A DNA stretch of 64,000 nucleotides from JBBWZH01 sp035544115 (GCA_963714145.1 OY970235.1:868001-932000); one strand, 5' to 3'; positions 16,654-26,149 are shown, counted from the first letter of the stretch. Notes: generated from the letters alone by a model not told the origin. Numbers and translations: made by a program.

Positions 16654-18971
16654 CCGGCCCCCGCCCCCCGGCCCCGGCCGAGGTGGACCGGCCGGCGGCG
16701 ACCGCCGGCGGCATCGGCGAGAGCCCGGCCCGGCCGGACGGCACGCTCAAGGTGACCGGCGAGTTCGCCTTCTCCTCGGACCTCTGGGCGGACCGCATGC
16801 TCTGGGGCGCCACCCTGCGCAGCCCGCATCCGCGCGCCGGCATCCGCGCCATCGACCTGACCGCCGCGATCAAGCTGCCCGGCGTCAGCGCGGTGCTGAC
16901 CAGCGCGGACGTCCCCGGCAGCAAGGTGTACGGGCTGGAGTTCGCGGACCAGCCGGTGCTGGCCATGGACGAGGTCCGCTACCACGGCGAGCCGGTCGCG
17001 GTGGTCGCCGCCGACCACCCGGAGACGGCCCGCCGGGCGGTGGCCCTGATCAAGGTCGACTGGGACGTCCGCGTGCCGGTGACCGACCCGGTGGCCGCGC
17101 TGCGGCCCGGCACCGACAAGGTGCACCCGACCGGCAACGTGGTCCGGCACGTCAAGGTCCGGCACGGCGACCCGGACGCGGTCGAGGCCGACGTGGTCGT
17201 CCGGGGCGAGTACCAGGTCGGCATGCAGGATCAGGCGTTCCTCGGCCCGGAGTCTGGGCTGGCCGTGCCGGCCGAGGACGGCGGGGTGGACCTGTTCGTG
17301 GCCACCCAGTGGCTGCACGCCGACCAGCGCCAGGTGGCCGCCTGCCTCGGCCTGCCACCGGACAAGGTCCGGATCACCCTGGCCGGGGTCGGCGGCGCGT
17401 TCGGCGCCCGCGAGGACCTGTCGATGCAGGTGCACGCCTGCCTGCTCGCACTGCGCACCGGCCGCCCGGTGAAGATCGTGTACGGCCGGGAGGAGTCGTT
17501 CTTCGGGCACGTGCACCGGCACCCGGCCCGGCTGCGGTACGAGCACGGCGCCACCCGGGGCGGCCGGCTGGTCTACGTGCGGGCCGAGATCCTGCTCGAC
17601 GGCGGCGCCTACGCGTCCACCTCGGCCGCGGTCGCCGGCAACGCGGCCACCCTCGGCGCCGGGCCGTACGACGTGCCGAACGTGGCGGTGGACGCCTGGG
17701 CGCTGTACACGAACAATCCGCCGTGCGGGGCGATGCGTGGCTTCGGCGCGGTGCAGGCCTGCTTCGGCTACGAGAGCCAGCTGGACAAGCTGGCCGCCGA
17801 GCTCGGGCTCGACCCGGTGGAGCTGCGGATCCGCAACGCGCTGCACGAGGGCAGCGTGATGCCCACCGGCCAGCTGGTCGACTCGGCCGCGCCGGTGGCC
17901 GAGCTGCTGCGCCGGGTCCGCGACCTGCCGCTGCCGGCGGCGCTGCCGGCCGACCCGGACCCGCGCGAGCTGCCCGGCGGCGTGGCCGGCACCACCCACG
18001 GCGAGGGCGTCGTGCGCGGCGTCGGCTATGCCGTCGGCATCAAGAACGTCGGTTTCTCCGAGGGTTTCGACGACTACTCCACCGCCCGGGTGCGGCTGGA
18101 GGTGATCGGCGGCGAGCCGGCGGTGCTGGTCCGCACCGCGGCGGCCGAGGTCGGCCAGGGGCTGGTCACCGTGCAGGCCCAGATCGCCCGGACCGAGCTG
18201 GGCGTCCAGCAGGTCACGGTCGCGCCGGCCGACACCGGCGTCGGCAGCGCGGGTTCGAGCTCGGCGTCCCGGCAGACCTATGTGACCGGCGGGGCCGTGC
18301 AGGCGGCCTGCGGGCAGGTACGGGCCGAGCTGCTGCGGTTGGCCGCCGACCGGCTGGGCCGGCCGCTGGCCGAGCTGCGGCTCGGCCCCGGGGTGATCGA
18401 GTCCACAGTAGATGGTCCACTCGCGACGGTGGTGGACCTGCTCGGCGGCGACGCGATCGACCGCACCGTGACCTGGCGGCACCGGCCGACCGAGGCGCTG
18501 CAGCCGCACACCGGGCAGGGCCGGGCGCACGTGCAGTACTCGTTCGCCGCGCACCGGGCGGTGGTGGACGTGGACACCGAGCTGGGCCTGGTCCGGCTGG
18601 TCGAGATGGCGGTCGCGCAGGATGTCGGCAAGGCGATGAACCCGGACGCGGTGGTCGGCCAGATCCAGGGCGGCACCGCGCAGGGCATCGGGCTGGCGCT
18701 GATGGAGGAGATCGTCGTCACCGGCGGGATCGTCCGGAACCCCTCGTTCACCGACTACCTGATCCCCACCATCCTGGACATGCCACCGACCACAGTGGAC
18801 GTCCTCGAGCTCGGCGACCCGCACGCCCCGTACGGGCTGCGCGGGGTGGGGGAGGCGCCGACGATCTCGGCCACCCCGGCGGTGGTGGCCGCGGTCCGGG
18901 CCGCCACCGGCCGGCCGCTGTACCGGGTGCCGATCCGGCCCGAACACCTCATCCTGGAGCTGGACCGGTAG
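16650..18971 (+). CDS. xanthine dehydrogenase, molybdopterin-binding large subunit
   Basis: A 773-aa catalytic subunit. The substrate-side domain (DGTLKVTGEFAFSSDLW, then LRSPHPRAGIRAIDL) is followed by molybdenum-cofactor segments GGVGGAFGARED-like (AGVGGAFGARED), GAMRGFGAVQACFGYE and VGSAGSSSASRQTYVTGGAV. The catalytic Glu is E735 in LRGVGEAPTIS. With the two upstream subunits it hydroxylates hypoxanthine/xanthine to urate. The ATG overlaps the deaminase stop. Residues around 425-450 (ALPADPDPRELPGGVAG) form a short family-variable insert. Purine specificity is inferred from the neighbouring urate pathway. Confidence 0.93.
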   Translation: MTGPRPPAPAEVDRPAATAGGIGESPARPDGTLKVTGEFAFSSDLWADRMLWGATLRSPHPRAGIRAIDLTAAIKLPGVSAVLTSADVPGSKVYGLEFADQPVLAMDEVRYHGEPVAVVAADHPETARRAVALIKVDWDVRVPVTDPVAALRPGTDKVHPTGNVVRHVKVRHGDPDAVEADVVVRGEYQVGMQDQAFLGPESGLAVPAEDGGVDLFVATQWLHADQRQVAACLGLPPDKVRITLAGVGGAFGAREDLSMQVHACLLALRTGRPVKIVYGREESFFGHVHRHPARLRYEHGATRGGRLVYVRAEILLDGGAYASTSAAVAGNAATLGAGPYDVPNVAVDAWALYTNNPPCGAMRGFGAVQACFGYESQLDKLAAELGLDPVELRIRNALHEGSVMPTGQLVDSAAPVAELLRRVRDLPLPAALPADPDPRELPGGVAGTTHGEGVVRGVGYAVGIKNVGFSEGFDDYSTARVRLEVIGGEPAVLVRTAAAEVGQGLVTVQAQIARTELGVQQVTVAPADTGVGSAGSSSASRQTYVTGGAVQAACGQVRAELLRLAADRLGRPLAELRLGPGVIESTVDGPLATVVDLLGGDAIDRTVTWRHRPTEALQPHTGQGRAHVQYSFAAHRAVVDVDTELGLVRLVEMAVAQDVGKAMNPDAVVGQIQGGTAQGIGLALMEEIVVTGGIVRNPSFTDYLIPTILDMPPTTVDVLELGDPHAPYGLRGVGEAPTISATPAVVAAVRAATGRPLYRVPIRPEHLILELDR

Positions 18972-18992
18972 CTCGCGGCGGGAGGTCGGGCG

Positions 18993-19373
18993 ATGGCGCT
19001 GATGTTCCTGACCGGCGGCGGGATGGCCGGCGGCCCGCTGCACCCGCTGCTGCGCGGCGCCCCGCTGGTCGGCACCGTCCGGACCGCGCCGCGCTACCGG
19101 TTCTGGTCGGTCGGCGACCGGTTCCCGGCCCTGCAACCGGTCGACTCCGGCGGGGTCGCGGTGTCCGGCGAGGTCTACGACGTCCCGCTGCCGGTGCTGC
19201 GTGACTCGTTGCTGCCGGCCGAGCCGCCCGAGCTGGAGTTGGGCCTCATCGAACTCGCCGACGGCCGGGCCTGCCTCGCGATGCTGCTGCGCCGGGCCGC
19301 GGCCGAACCGGCCGACCTGCGCGACATCTCGGCGATTGCCGATTGGCACGCCTACCGGGCGCCGCCCACCTGA
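18993..19373 (+). CDS. gamma-glutamylcyclotransferase-fold protein (allophanate-hydrolase C-domain-like)
   Basis: A 126-aa protein starting MALMFLTGGGMAGGPLHPLL, with YRFWSVGDRFPALQPV, GGVAVSGEVYDVP and a GGCT-type glutamate region (ELELGLIELADGRACLAMLLRR). This is the fold of the C-terminal domain of allophanate hydrolase (AtzF-like). Small stand-alone forms occur in purine and ureide clusters, where the reaction is not established. It could handle ureidoglycolate or a urea-derived intermediate, but that is inference. It ends the cluster at a shared convergent terminator. Confidence 0.7.
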   Translation: MALMFLTGGGMAGGPLHPLLRGAPLVGTVRTAPRYRFWSVGDRFPALQPVDSGGVAVSGEVYDVPLPVLRDSLLPAEPPELELGLIELADGRACLAMLLRRAAAEPADLRDISAIADWHAYRAPPT

Positions 19374-19392
19374 TGCGGCGGAGGATCAGGTG
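19367..19392. terminator. bidirectional terminator between convergent genes
   Basis: CACCTGA and TCAGGTG are perfectly complementary across 12 nt and contain the stop codons of both convergent genes. It can serve transcripts from both sides. Confidence 0.5.
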
Positions 19393-21005
19393 CGTGGGCA
19401 GCTGGTGCCGGCCTTCGGCACGGTCAGGCTGATCAGGTACGCGTCGACGGCCTTCGTCACGCACGGCGTCTTCGGGTAGGCGGTGTGGCCCTCGCCGTCC
19501 CAGGTGAGCAGCACGCCGCTGGCCAGCGCCCGGGCCAGCACCCCGGCCGAGGCGTACGGGGTGGCCGGGTCGTTGGTGGTGCCGATGACCAGGATCGGCG
19601 GGGAGCCGGCGGCGCGCACCGTGGGCAGCGGGTGCCGCGGGCCGAGCCATTGCTGGCAGCCGAGCAGGCCGAGCGCCAGCGAGGTGCCGAACAGCGGGTA
19701 CTTCGTCCGCCACTGCGCCAGCTTGGCGTGCACCGTGGCGTCCGGCACCGTCTCGCCGGAGTCGGTGCAGTTGATCGTCAGGCTGGCGTCCACGATGTTG
19801 CTGTAGCTGCCGTCCGCGTCCCGCTGCGAGTAGCGGTCGGTCAGCTTGAACAGCCCGGCCGCGTCGCCCGCCTTCGCGGTGGCCAGCGCGGTCTCCAGGT
19901 CCGACCAGTCGTTCTGGTCGTACAGCGCGGAGATCACCGCGAGCAGCACGTGCCCGGCGGTGGCCCTGCGCTTCTCGCCGGCCCTGCTGCTGGGGATCGG
20001 CGCCTTCCGGGCCTGCGCCAGCAGGCCGGTGACGAACGCCCGGGCATCCGGACCGACCCGGCAGCCGCGTCGCTTGCAGTCGGCGGCGAACTGGCTGAAC
20101 GCGTTCTCGAAGCCACGGGCCTGCGTCTCGGCCGAGGCCACCTCGCCCTGCACCGGGTCGACCGCGCCGTCCAGCACCAGCGCCCGCACCCGGGTCGGGA
20201 ACAGCTGCGCGTACACCGAGCCGAGCCGGGTGCCGTACGAGTAGCCGAGGTAGCTCATCTTCGGGTCGCCGACCGCCTGCCGGACCAGGTCCATGTCGCG
20301 GGCGGTCTCCTCGGTGTTGTAGTGCTCCAGCGCGTCGCCGTAGCGCTTCGAGCAACCGTCCGCCGACGCCTTGGCCACCGCGACCTGCGCGGCGTACTGG
20401 GCGGCCGTGCGGGCGTCCGGGTCGAGCGCGATGCCCTTGTCCTTCAGGGCGTCCGAGACGCACTCCAGCGGGTTGGACAGGCCCACCCCGCGCGGGTCGA
20501 ACCCGACCAGGTCGAACCGGCGCAGCAGGTCCTGCGGCAGCTGCAGGCCCAGCCCCACCGCGGCGTCCAGCCCGGAGCCACCCGGGCCGCCCGGGTTGAC
20601 CAGCAGCGAGCCGATCCGGTTCTGCTGGTTGCCCAGCCGCACCCGCAGCAGGAACAGCTGGATGCCCTGGCCGGACGGGTCGGTGTAGTCCAGCGGGACG
20701 CGCAGCCGGCCGCAGCCGAAGTGCAGGTCGCGCTCGGAGCCGGCCTGCTTGTCGAGCTGCGGCTTGATCACCGAGGTGCAGTCGGTGAACGAGACCCGGC
20801 CGACGGTCGGGTCGGCCGGCGCCCGGGTCGGTGCCGGCGTCGCGCTCGGGCCGTCGCTGCCGCCCGGGGTGGTGCTGGCCCCCGGCGCGGTGCTGGCCGG
20901 GCCGGTCGACTTGGCGAACACCCTGGCCGGACCGGATGAGCAGGCCGTCAGCGTCACCGCCGCGGCGATCGCGGCGGCGAGCACGCGGCGCGCCCGTCGG
21001 ATCAT
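19386..21005 (-). CDS. secreted lipoprotein alpha/beta-hydrolase, Tap/SlpD-like tripeptidyl aminopeptidase
   Basis: A 539-aa predicted lipoprotein. The signal peptide MIRRARRVLAAAIAAAVTLT ends in lipobox LTAC with C22, then a Ser/Thr/Pro linker to about residue 68. The hydrolase domain has the oxyanion motif NPGGPGGSG (137-145) and nucleophile G-Y-S256-Y-G. The C-terminal TAP-like domain follows (LVIGTTNDPATPYASA, then GEGHTAYP with the catalytic His). It would trim N-terminal tripeptides outside the cell. The ATG overlaps the ligase stop (ATGA), but a TACCGT box 6 nt before it also fits a leaderless promoter. Confidence 0.88.
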   Translation of the reverse strand: MIRRARRVLAAAIAAAVTLTACSSGPARVFAKSTGPASTAPGASTTPGGSDGPSATPAPTRAPADPTVGRVSFTDCTSVIKPQLDKQAGSERDLHFGCGRLRVPLDYTDPSGQGIQLFLLRVRLGNQQNRIGSLLVNPGGPGGSGLDAAVGLGLQLPQDLLRRFDLVGFDPRGVGLSNPLECVSDALKDKGIALDPDARTAAQYAAQVAVAKASADGCSKRYGDALEHYNTEETARDMDLVRQAVGDPKMSYLGYSYGTRLGSVYAQLFPTRVRALVLDGAVDPVQGEVASAETQARGFENAFSQFAADCKRRGCRVGPDARAFVTGLLAQARKAPIPSSRAGEKRRATAGHVLLAVISALYDQNDWSDLETALATAKAGDAAGLFKLTDRYSQRDADGSYSNIVDASLTINCTDSGETVPDATVHAKLAQWRTKYPLFGTSLALGLLGCQQWLGPRHPLPTVRAAGSPPILVIGTTNDPATPYASAGVLARALASGVLLTWDGEGHTAYPKTPCVTKAVDAYLISLTVPKAGTSCPRT

Positions 21006-22108
21006 GACTCGACGGTACGCGGTCCGGTTTGTCCGTGCTCGCCTGGCCTGCCGAGCAGGTCACCCAGGTCGTACTTGACCGGCTCCTCCAGTTGGTCGTA
21101 GTTGCAGGAGGCCGGCTCCCGGTCCGGCCGCCAGCGGACGAACTGCGCGGTATGCCGGAACCGGGTGCCCTCCATGTGCTCGTACCGCACCTCGACCACC
21201 CGTTCCGGTCGCAGCGGTTCCCAGGACAGGTCCTTCTTCGCGTTCCACCGGCTGACCGCGCCGGGCAGCCGGTTCGCCTCGTGCGCCACCGCTTCGGCCC
21301 AGTGCTGCCAGGGGTGCCCGTCGATCGCGTTCTCCCGCAGCGGGGCGAGCTCCTGCACCAGTTCGGCGCGGCGGGCCATCGGGAACGCGCCGATCACGCC
21401 GACGTGCTGCAGTTCGCCGCCGGCGTTGTAGAGGCCGAGCAGCAGCGAGCCGACCACGTCGCCGGTCTTGTGCCAGCGGAAGCCGGCCACCACGCAGTCC
21501 GCGGTGCGCTCGTGCTTGATCTTGCGCATCACCCGGGCGTCCGGCTGGTACGGCTGGTCGGCGCCCTTCGCGACCACCCCGTCCAGGCCGGCGCCCTCGA
21601 AGGCGGAGAACCACTCCCGCGCGGTGTCCGGATCCGCGGTGATCGGGGTGAGGTGGATCGGCGCCCGCGCGCCCGCGAGCGCCTGCTCCAGCCGCTGCCG
21701 CCGCTGCGCGAACGGCAGTTCCATCAGCGTCTCGTCACCGAGTGCGAGCAGGTCGAAGGCGACGAACGAGGCGGGCGTCTCGGCGGCCAGCAGGTTGACC
21801 CGGGACACCGCCGGGTGGATGCGCTGCTGCAGCGCCTCGAAGTCGAGCCGGTCACCCCGGGTCAGGATGATCTCGCCATCGATCACACAGCGTTCCGGTA
21901 GCTCTCGCTTGACCGCCTCGATCAGCTCCGGGAAGTAGCGGGAGAACGGCCGCTCGTTCCGGCTGCCCAGCTCGACCTCGTCGCCGTCGCGGAACACGAT
22001 GCACCGGAAACCGTCCCACTTCGGCTCGTACCAGTAGTCGCCGGTGGGAATGTCCTTGGTCGCCTTGGCCAGCATCGGGGAGACCGGCGGCATCACGGGT
22101 AGCTGCAC
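21002..22108 (-). CDS. ATP-dependent DNA ligase (LigC type)
   Basis: A 368-aa ATP-dependent ligase. The adenylation lysine is K30 in motif I EPKWDGFR. Motif III-like CVIDGEIIL, FVAFDLLAL, motif IV GLDGVVAKG and motif V (MRKIKHERTADCVVAG) follow, then the OB-fold domain with GVIGAFPMARRAELVQEL and VVEVRYEHMEGTRFRHTAQFVRW. Actinobacterial LigC proteins act in repair separate from the NAD-dependent ligase; no Ku gene is adjacent. The start GTG 22108 lies 6 nt after a CATCAT box, so it may be leaderless. Confidence 0.92.
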   Translation of the reverse strand: MQLPVMPPVSPMLAKATKDIPTGDYWYEPKWDGFRCIVFRDGDEVELGSRNERPFSRYFPELIEAVKRELPERCVIDGEIILTRGDRLDFEALQQRIHPAVSRVNLLAAETPASFVAFDLLALGDETLMELPFAQRRQRLEQALAGARAPIHLTPITADPDTAREWFSAFEGAGLDGVVAKGADQPYQPDARVMRKIKHERTADCVVAGFRWHKTGDVVGSLLLGLYNAGGELQHVGVIGAFPMARRAELVQELAPLRENAIDGHPWQHWAEAVAHEANRLPGAVSRWNAKKDLSWEPLRPERVVEVRYEHMEGTRFRHTAQFVRWRPDREPASCNYDQLEEPVKYDLGDLLGRPGEHGQTGPRTVES

Positions 22109-22120
22109 CGTTCCATGATG

Positions 22121-22315
22121 GCCTGTCCGGCTCGGGCCGCCACGCCCCGCCTCAACCGTGCACCGGCCGGCCCGGCGGTCGGCCGCCGACGCGGCCGCCG
22201 ACGCGGCCGCTGGCGCGGCCGGTGGTCAGCCGCTGGCGCGGTCGGGGGGCGCTCGCCCGCGTGGCCGGGGTCGGCCCGCGGCGTGGCCGGGGTCGGTCGC
22301 TGGCGCGGTCGGGGG
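22121..22315. repeat. degenerate GC-rich repeats between ligase and reductase genes
   Basis: Variants of GCGGCCGCTGGCGCGG and GGCCGGGGTCGG recur through about 190 bp, with near copies of GTCGGGGGTCAGCCGC. No gene is supported. It lies upstream of ligase and downstream of the reductase. Confidence 0.5.
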
Positions 22316-23083
22316 TCAGCCGCGGGCGCGGCCGGCGGCATGGTCGACGTGGTAGCGCAGGAACAGCGCGCCTTCCTCGGTGAGCAGGTGGGTCAGGGTC
22401 AGCGGCCAGGAGTGGTCCGGCAGCGGGTCGCCGGCGATGATCCGCATCGGGCCGGCGCCGGCCAGCCGGGGCGAGATGGTCAGGCACAGCTCGTCCACCA
22501 GGTCGGCGGCCAGCAGGCTGCCGAACAGGTGCGGCCCGCCCTCGCAGAGCACCCGGTTCAGACCCCGGCTGGCCAACTGGTCGACCGCGCCGGCCAGGTC
22601 GATCCGGTCGGTACCGGCCACGATCAGGTCGGCCACCGCGGACAGCGCGGTCTGCTGCTCGCTGGACGCGCCGCCGTGGGTGATCACGATCGTGCGCGGG
22701 TCGGCCGCGGTGAACAGCGGCGAGGCCGGGTCCAGCGCCAGCGATTCGGAGATCACCGCGTACGGCGGCACCTCGGCCAGGCCGAACGACCGGCGCCGGG
22801 CCCGCCGCCGCGGCGCGTACTCCGGCTGGGTGTAGCCCTCCGCCCGGACCGTGCCGGCGCCGACCAGGATCACATCGCACATGTCCCGGAGCAGGTCGAA
22901 GATCCGGCTGTCACCGGCGGTGGCCAGCCCACCGGAGGTGCCGGCCACCGTGGCCGCACCGTCCACACTGGCCACGAAGTTCATCCGCAGGTGCCGGGCG
23001 GGCTCGTCCGGCGGCGCGTACGCCGCGGTGAGCTGCTCGTCGTCCGGGATGCTGACCGGCGGGTCCGGGAGTAGTCGACGCAC
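22316..23083 (-). CDS. RibD C-terminal-domain (pyrimidine/dihydrofolate-type) reductase
   Basis: A 255-aa NADPH-dependent reductase of the RibD_C/DHFR-like family. Core segments are RHLRMNFVASVDGAATVAG, DSRIFDLLRDMCDVILVGAGTVRAEGY, LNRVLCEGGPHLFGSLL and DELCLTISPRLAG. It has no N-terminal deaminase domain, so it is a stand-alone reductase whose substrate may or may not be the riboflavin pyrimidine. GTG 23083 is the best start but has only a weak ribosome binding site. It is divergent from the permease-monooxygenase fusion, with a 73-bp gap. Confidence 0.85.
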   Translation of the reverse strand: MRRLLPDPPVSIPDDEQLTAAYAPPDEPARHLRMNFVASVDGAATVAGTSGGLATAGDSRIFDLLRDMCDVILVGAGTVRAEGYTQPEYAPRRRARRRSFGLAEVPPYAVISESLALDPASPLFTAADPRTIVITHGGASSEQQTALSAVADLIVAGTDRIDLAGAVDQLASRGLNRVLCEGGPHLFGSLLAADLVDELCLTISPRLAGAGPMRIIAGDPLPDHSWPLTLTHLLTEEGALFLRYHVDHAAGRARG

Positions 23084-23156
23084 GCCGACATCCCACCATG
23101 CCCCGGTTATCCAGGCCCGGCCCGGCGTACGGTTCGCTCGGACCAGGGGAGGACAG

Positions 23157-26141
23157 ATGTCGGATGCCCGACCGGGCGCAGGGGCAGATCCGGCCGGAAA
23201 GTCGGCCGGCCGACCGGGCCCGGCCTCCGGCGCGGCGCGGCCGGCGGCTGGGTCGGCGGGCGGGTCGGCCGGGCCGGCGGGTCCGGTCGGCGGCGAGGGC
23301 GCGGGAACCGGGCCGGAGCCGGGTGGCTGGGCCGCGGCGGCCGGGCTGCGGCCGACGCTGTCCACCGGCCGGGTGGTGTTCCTGGTGGTCGCCGCGGCGG
23401 CACCGATGGCGGCGATGGTCGGCAACCTGCCGCTGGCGCTCTACCTCGGCGACGGGGCCGGCACCCCGGGCGCGTTCCTGCTGGCCACGCTGATCCTGCT
23501 CTGCTTCGCGATCGGCTACGCCACGATGGGCGAGCGGGTGGTGAACACCGGCGCGTTCTACACCTACGTGGCGCGCGGGCTGGGCAAGCCGCCGGCGGTC
23601 GGCGCTGCCTACCTGGCGGTGCTGGCCTACAACGCGATGACCGTCGCGCTGGCCGGCGCGCTGGGCTACTTCGTCGATGTCGTGCTGGACACCGAGGACA
23701 TCCACGGGCCCTGGCAGCTCTACTCGGCGATCGCGATCGCCGCGATGGCGATCCTCGGCTACCGCTCGGTGGACCTGTCGGCGAAGGTGCTCGCGGTGCT
23801 GATGGCCGCCGAGATCGGCATCCTGGTGGTCTTCGACCTGGGCGTCATCGGGCACCGCGGCGTGGACGCGTTCCCGGCCACCTCGTTCGCCCCGGGCACG
23901 GTGTTCTCCGGCGCCGTCGGGCTGGCGCTGATGTTCGGCTTCACCTCGTTCCTCGGCTTCGAGTCGGCCGCGCTGTACGCCGAGGAGACGGTGGACCCGC
24001 GCCGGTCCATCCCGCGGGCGATCTACTACTCGCTGCTGGTCGTCGGCGGCTTCTACGTGCTCACCAGCTGGGTGGTGGTCGGCGGGATCGGACCGTCCAC
24101 AGTGGAGAGTACCGCGAAGTCCGAGCTGGGCATGCTGCTGTTCACGCTGAACACCCGCTACGTGACCGCCTGGGTCACCGACGTGATGGCGGTGCTGCTG
24201 TGCACCAGCGTGTTCGCCTCGATGCTGGCGCTGCACAACGCGGCGGCCCGGTACATGTTCGCGCTCGGCCGGGAGCGGCTGCTGCCGCGCGCGCTGGGGC
24301 GGCTGCACCCGCGCCGGTACGCGCCGTCGACCGCCAGCGCGACCCAGACCGTGATCACCGTGCTGGTGGTCGGCGGGTTCGCCCTGGCCGGGCTGGACCC
24401 GTACCTGAACCTGGGCGCCAGCATGGCCGGGCTCGGCACGCTCGGCGTGGTCGCGCTGCAGGCGGCCGCGGCGGTGTCGATCGTCGCGTTCTTCCGCCGC
24501 CGCGGCGACCGCCGCTGGTGGCGCACCGCGATCGCCCCGGGGCTCGGCGCGATCGGCCTGATCACCGCGACGGTCCTGGTGGTGGACCAGTTCGACACGC
24601 TGACCAGCACCGACAACCCGGCGGTGAACCTGCTGCCGTGGACGCTGCTGCTGCCCGCGCTCGGCGGCACGGCGTACGGGCTCTGGCTGCGCTCGAAGCG
24701 ACCCCGGCACTATGCCGACCTGGCCCCGACCGAGCTGCGCCGGGACGACACCCGCACCGCCCCGGTGGTCGCCTACACCCGGCGCTACTGCGTGATCGGC
24801 GCCGGGCCGGCCGGCCTGATCATGGCCCGGGCGCTGCGCGCCGAGGGCATCGGCTTCGACCACTTCGAGCGGCACACCGACGTCGGCGGCATCTGGGACA
24901 TTGACCGCGCGGGTACCCCGATGTACGACTCGGCACACTTCATCTCGTCCAGGTTCACCTCCGGCTTCTACGGCTACCCGATGCCGCCGACCTACCCGGA
25001 CTACCCCAACCACCGGCAGATCCTCTCGTACATCCGGGACTTCGCCGGCGCGTACGGCCTGTACGACGGGCTGACGCTCGGCGTCGGGGTCGAGGAAGTG
25101 TCGCCTGTGGACGGTGGAAAGTGGACGGTGCGGCTGTCCACCGGGGAGACCCGCGGGTACGACGGGGTGATCTGCGCGAACGGGGTGACCTGGGATCCGG
25201 CCGTGCCGGCGCTGCCGGGCGCGGACCTGTTCCGGGGCGAGATCCGGCACTCGGTGACGTACCGCTCGGCGGCCGAGTTCCGCGGCCGGCGGGTGCTGAT
25301 CGTCGGCTGCGGCAACTCCGGCGCGGACATCGCCTGCGACGCCGCCCGGGCCGCCGACGCCGTGTTCCTCTCGGTCCGGCGCGGCTACCGGTTCGTGCCG
25401 AAGCACCTGTTCGGCATCCCGACCGATGTGTTCATCAACTCCCGGCTCACCCCGCCGAAGGGCATCGTGGTGCCGGAGGATGCCAGCGCCCTGCTGGACG
25501 GCATCGTCGGCGACCTGACCCGGTTCGGTCTGCCCGCGCCGGACCACGCCGCGCTCAGCTCGCACCCGATCCTGAACACCCAGGTGCTGCACCATCTCTC
25601 GCACGGCGACCTCGCCGCCCGGCCGGACGTCGCGGCGCTGACCGAGGACGGCGTCCGGTTCACCGACGGGCGCACCGAGCGGGTCGACCTGGTGCTGCTG
25701 GCCACCGGCTACCAGCACAGCATCCCGTACCTGGACCCGGCGCTGCTGGACTGGACCGGCGGCCGCCCTCAGCTCTACCTGAACGTCTTCCACCGCACCC
25801 TGGACGGCCTCTACGTACTCGGCTTCGTCGAGTTCGCCGACGCCGCGTACCAGCGCTTCGACGAGATGGCCCAGGCCATCGTCGCCGACATGCACGCCCG
25901 CGAGACCGGCGAGCACTGGTCGGCCCTGCGGGAGCTGCGCCGCGCCGCCCACCCCGACCTGCGCGCCGGCATCCCCTACCTGAACTCGCCGCGGCACGCC
26001 AACTACGTCGAGACGCACGCCTACCAGCAGGCCCTGGCCGAGTTCCGCGACAAGCTCGGCTGGCCCGCTCCATCCGACACCTTCTACCCCCGGCCGGCGC
26101 AACCGTCCACAGTGGACAAATCCGGCGCGGCGGTCGGCTAG
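23157..26141 (+). CDS. fusion: APC amino-acid permease + flavin-dependent monooxygenase
   Basis: A single 994-aa frame with a clear GGGGAGGACAG ribosome binding site. Residues 1-60 are a Gly/Ala/Pro tail. Residues about 65-520 form an APC-superfamily permease with roughly 12 membrane spans and the signature FTSFLGFESAALYAEETVDPRRSIPRAI. After a short hydrophilic linker, residues about 540-985 are a flavin monooxygenase. It has the FAD motif G548-AGPAG, the FMO fingerprint F692-RGEIRHS, the NADPH motif G717-CGNSG and LLATGYQHSIPYLD. No stop or frame change occurs at the junction. This implies uptake of an amino acid or amine coupled to N- or S-oxygenation at the inner membrane face; the substrate is unknown. 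TCCACAGTGGA occurs at 24096 and 26106. Confidence 0.88.
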   Translation: MSDARPGAGADPAGKSAGRPGPASGAARPAAGSAGGSAGPAGPVGGEGAGTGPEPGGWAAAAGLRPTLSTGRVVFLVVAAAAPMAAMVGNLPLALYLGDGAGTPGAFLLATLILLCFAIGYATMGERVVNTGAFYTYVARGLGKPPAVGAAYLAVLAYNAMTVALAGALGYFVDVVLDTEDIHGPWQLYSAIAIAAMAILGYRSVDLSAKVLAVLMAAEIGILVVFDLGVIGHRGVDAFPATSFAPGTVFSGAVGLALMFGFTSFLGFESAALYAEETVDPRRSIPRAIYYSLLVVGGFYVLTSWVVVGGIGPSTVESTAKSELGMLLFTLNTRYVTAWVTDVMAVLLCTSVFASMLALHNAAARYMFALGRERLLPRALGRLHPRRYAPSTASATQTVITVLVVGGFALAGLDPYLNLGASMAGLGTLGVVALQAAAAVSIVAFFRRRGDRRWWRTAIAPGLGAIGLITATVLVVDQFDTLTSTDNPAVNLLPWTLLLPALGGTAYGLWLRSKRPRHYADLAPTELRRDDTRTAPVVAYTRRYCVIGAGPAGLIMARALRAEGIGFDHFERHTDVGGIWDIDRAGTPMYDSAHFISSRFTSGFYGYPMPPTYPDYPNHRQILSYIRDFAGAYGLYDGLTLGVGVEEVSPVDGGKWTVRLSTGETRGYDGVICANGVTWDPAVPALPGADLFRGEIRHSVTYRSAAEFRGRRVLIVGCGNSGADIACDAARAADAVFLSVRRGYRFVPKHLFGIPTDVFINSRLTPPKGIVVPEDASALLDGIVGDLTRFGLPAPDHAALSSHPILNTQVLHHLSHGDLAARPDVAALTEDGVRFTDGRTERVDLVLLATGYQHSIPYLDPALLDWTGGRPQLYLNVFHRTLDGLYVLGFVEFADAAYQRFDEMAQAIVADMHARETGEHWSALRELRRAAHPDLRAGIPYLNSPRHANYVETHAYQQALAEFRDKLGWPAPSDTFYPRPAQPSTVDKSGAAVG

Positions 26142-26149
26142 CGCCCGGC

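Noticed and set aside
16596..19349. A 917-codon open frame antisense to the xanthine dehydrogenase large subunit
   Set aside because: It mirrors the third-position GC of the real gene; its translation is low complexity (His/Arg/Gly/Gln) and has no motif. The same holds for other giant antisense frames (e.g. 22911-26957).
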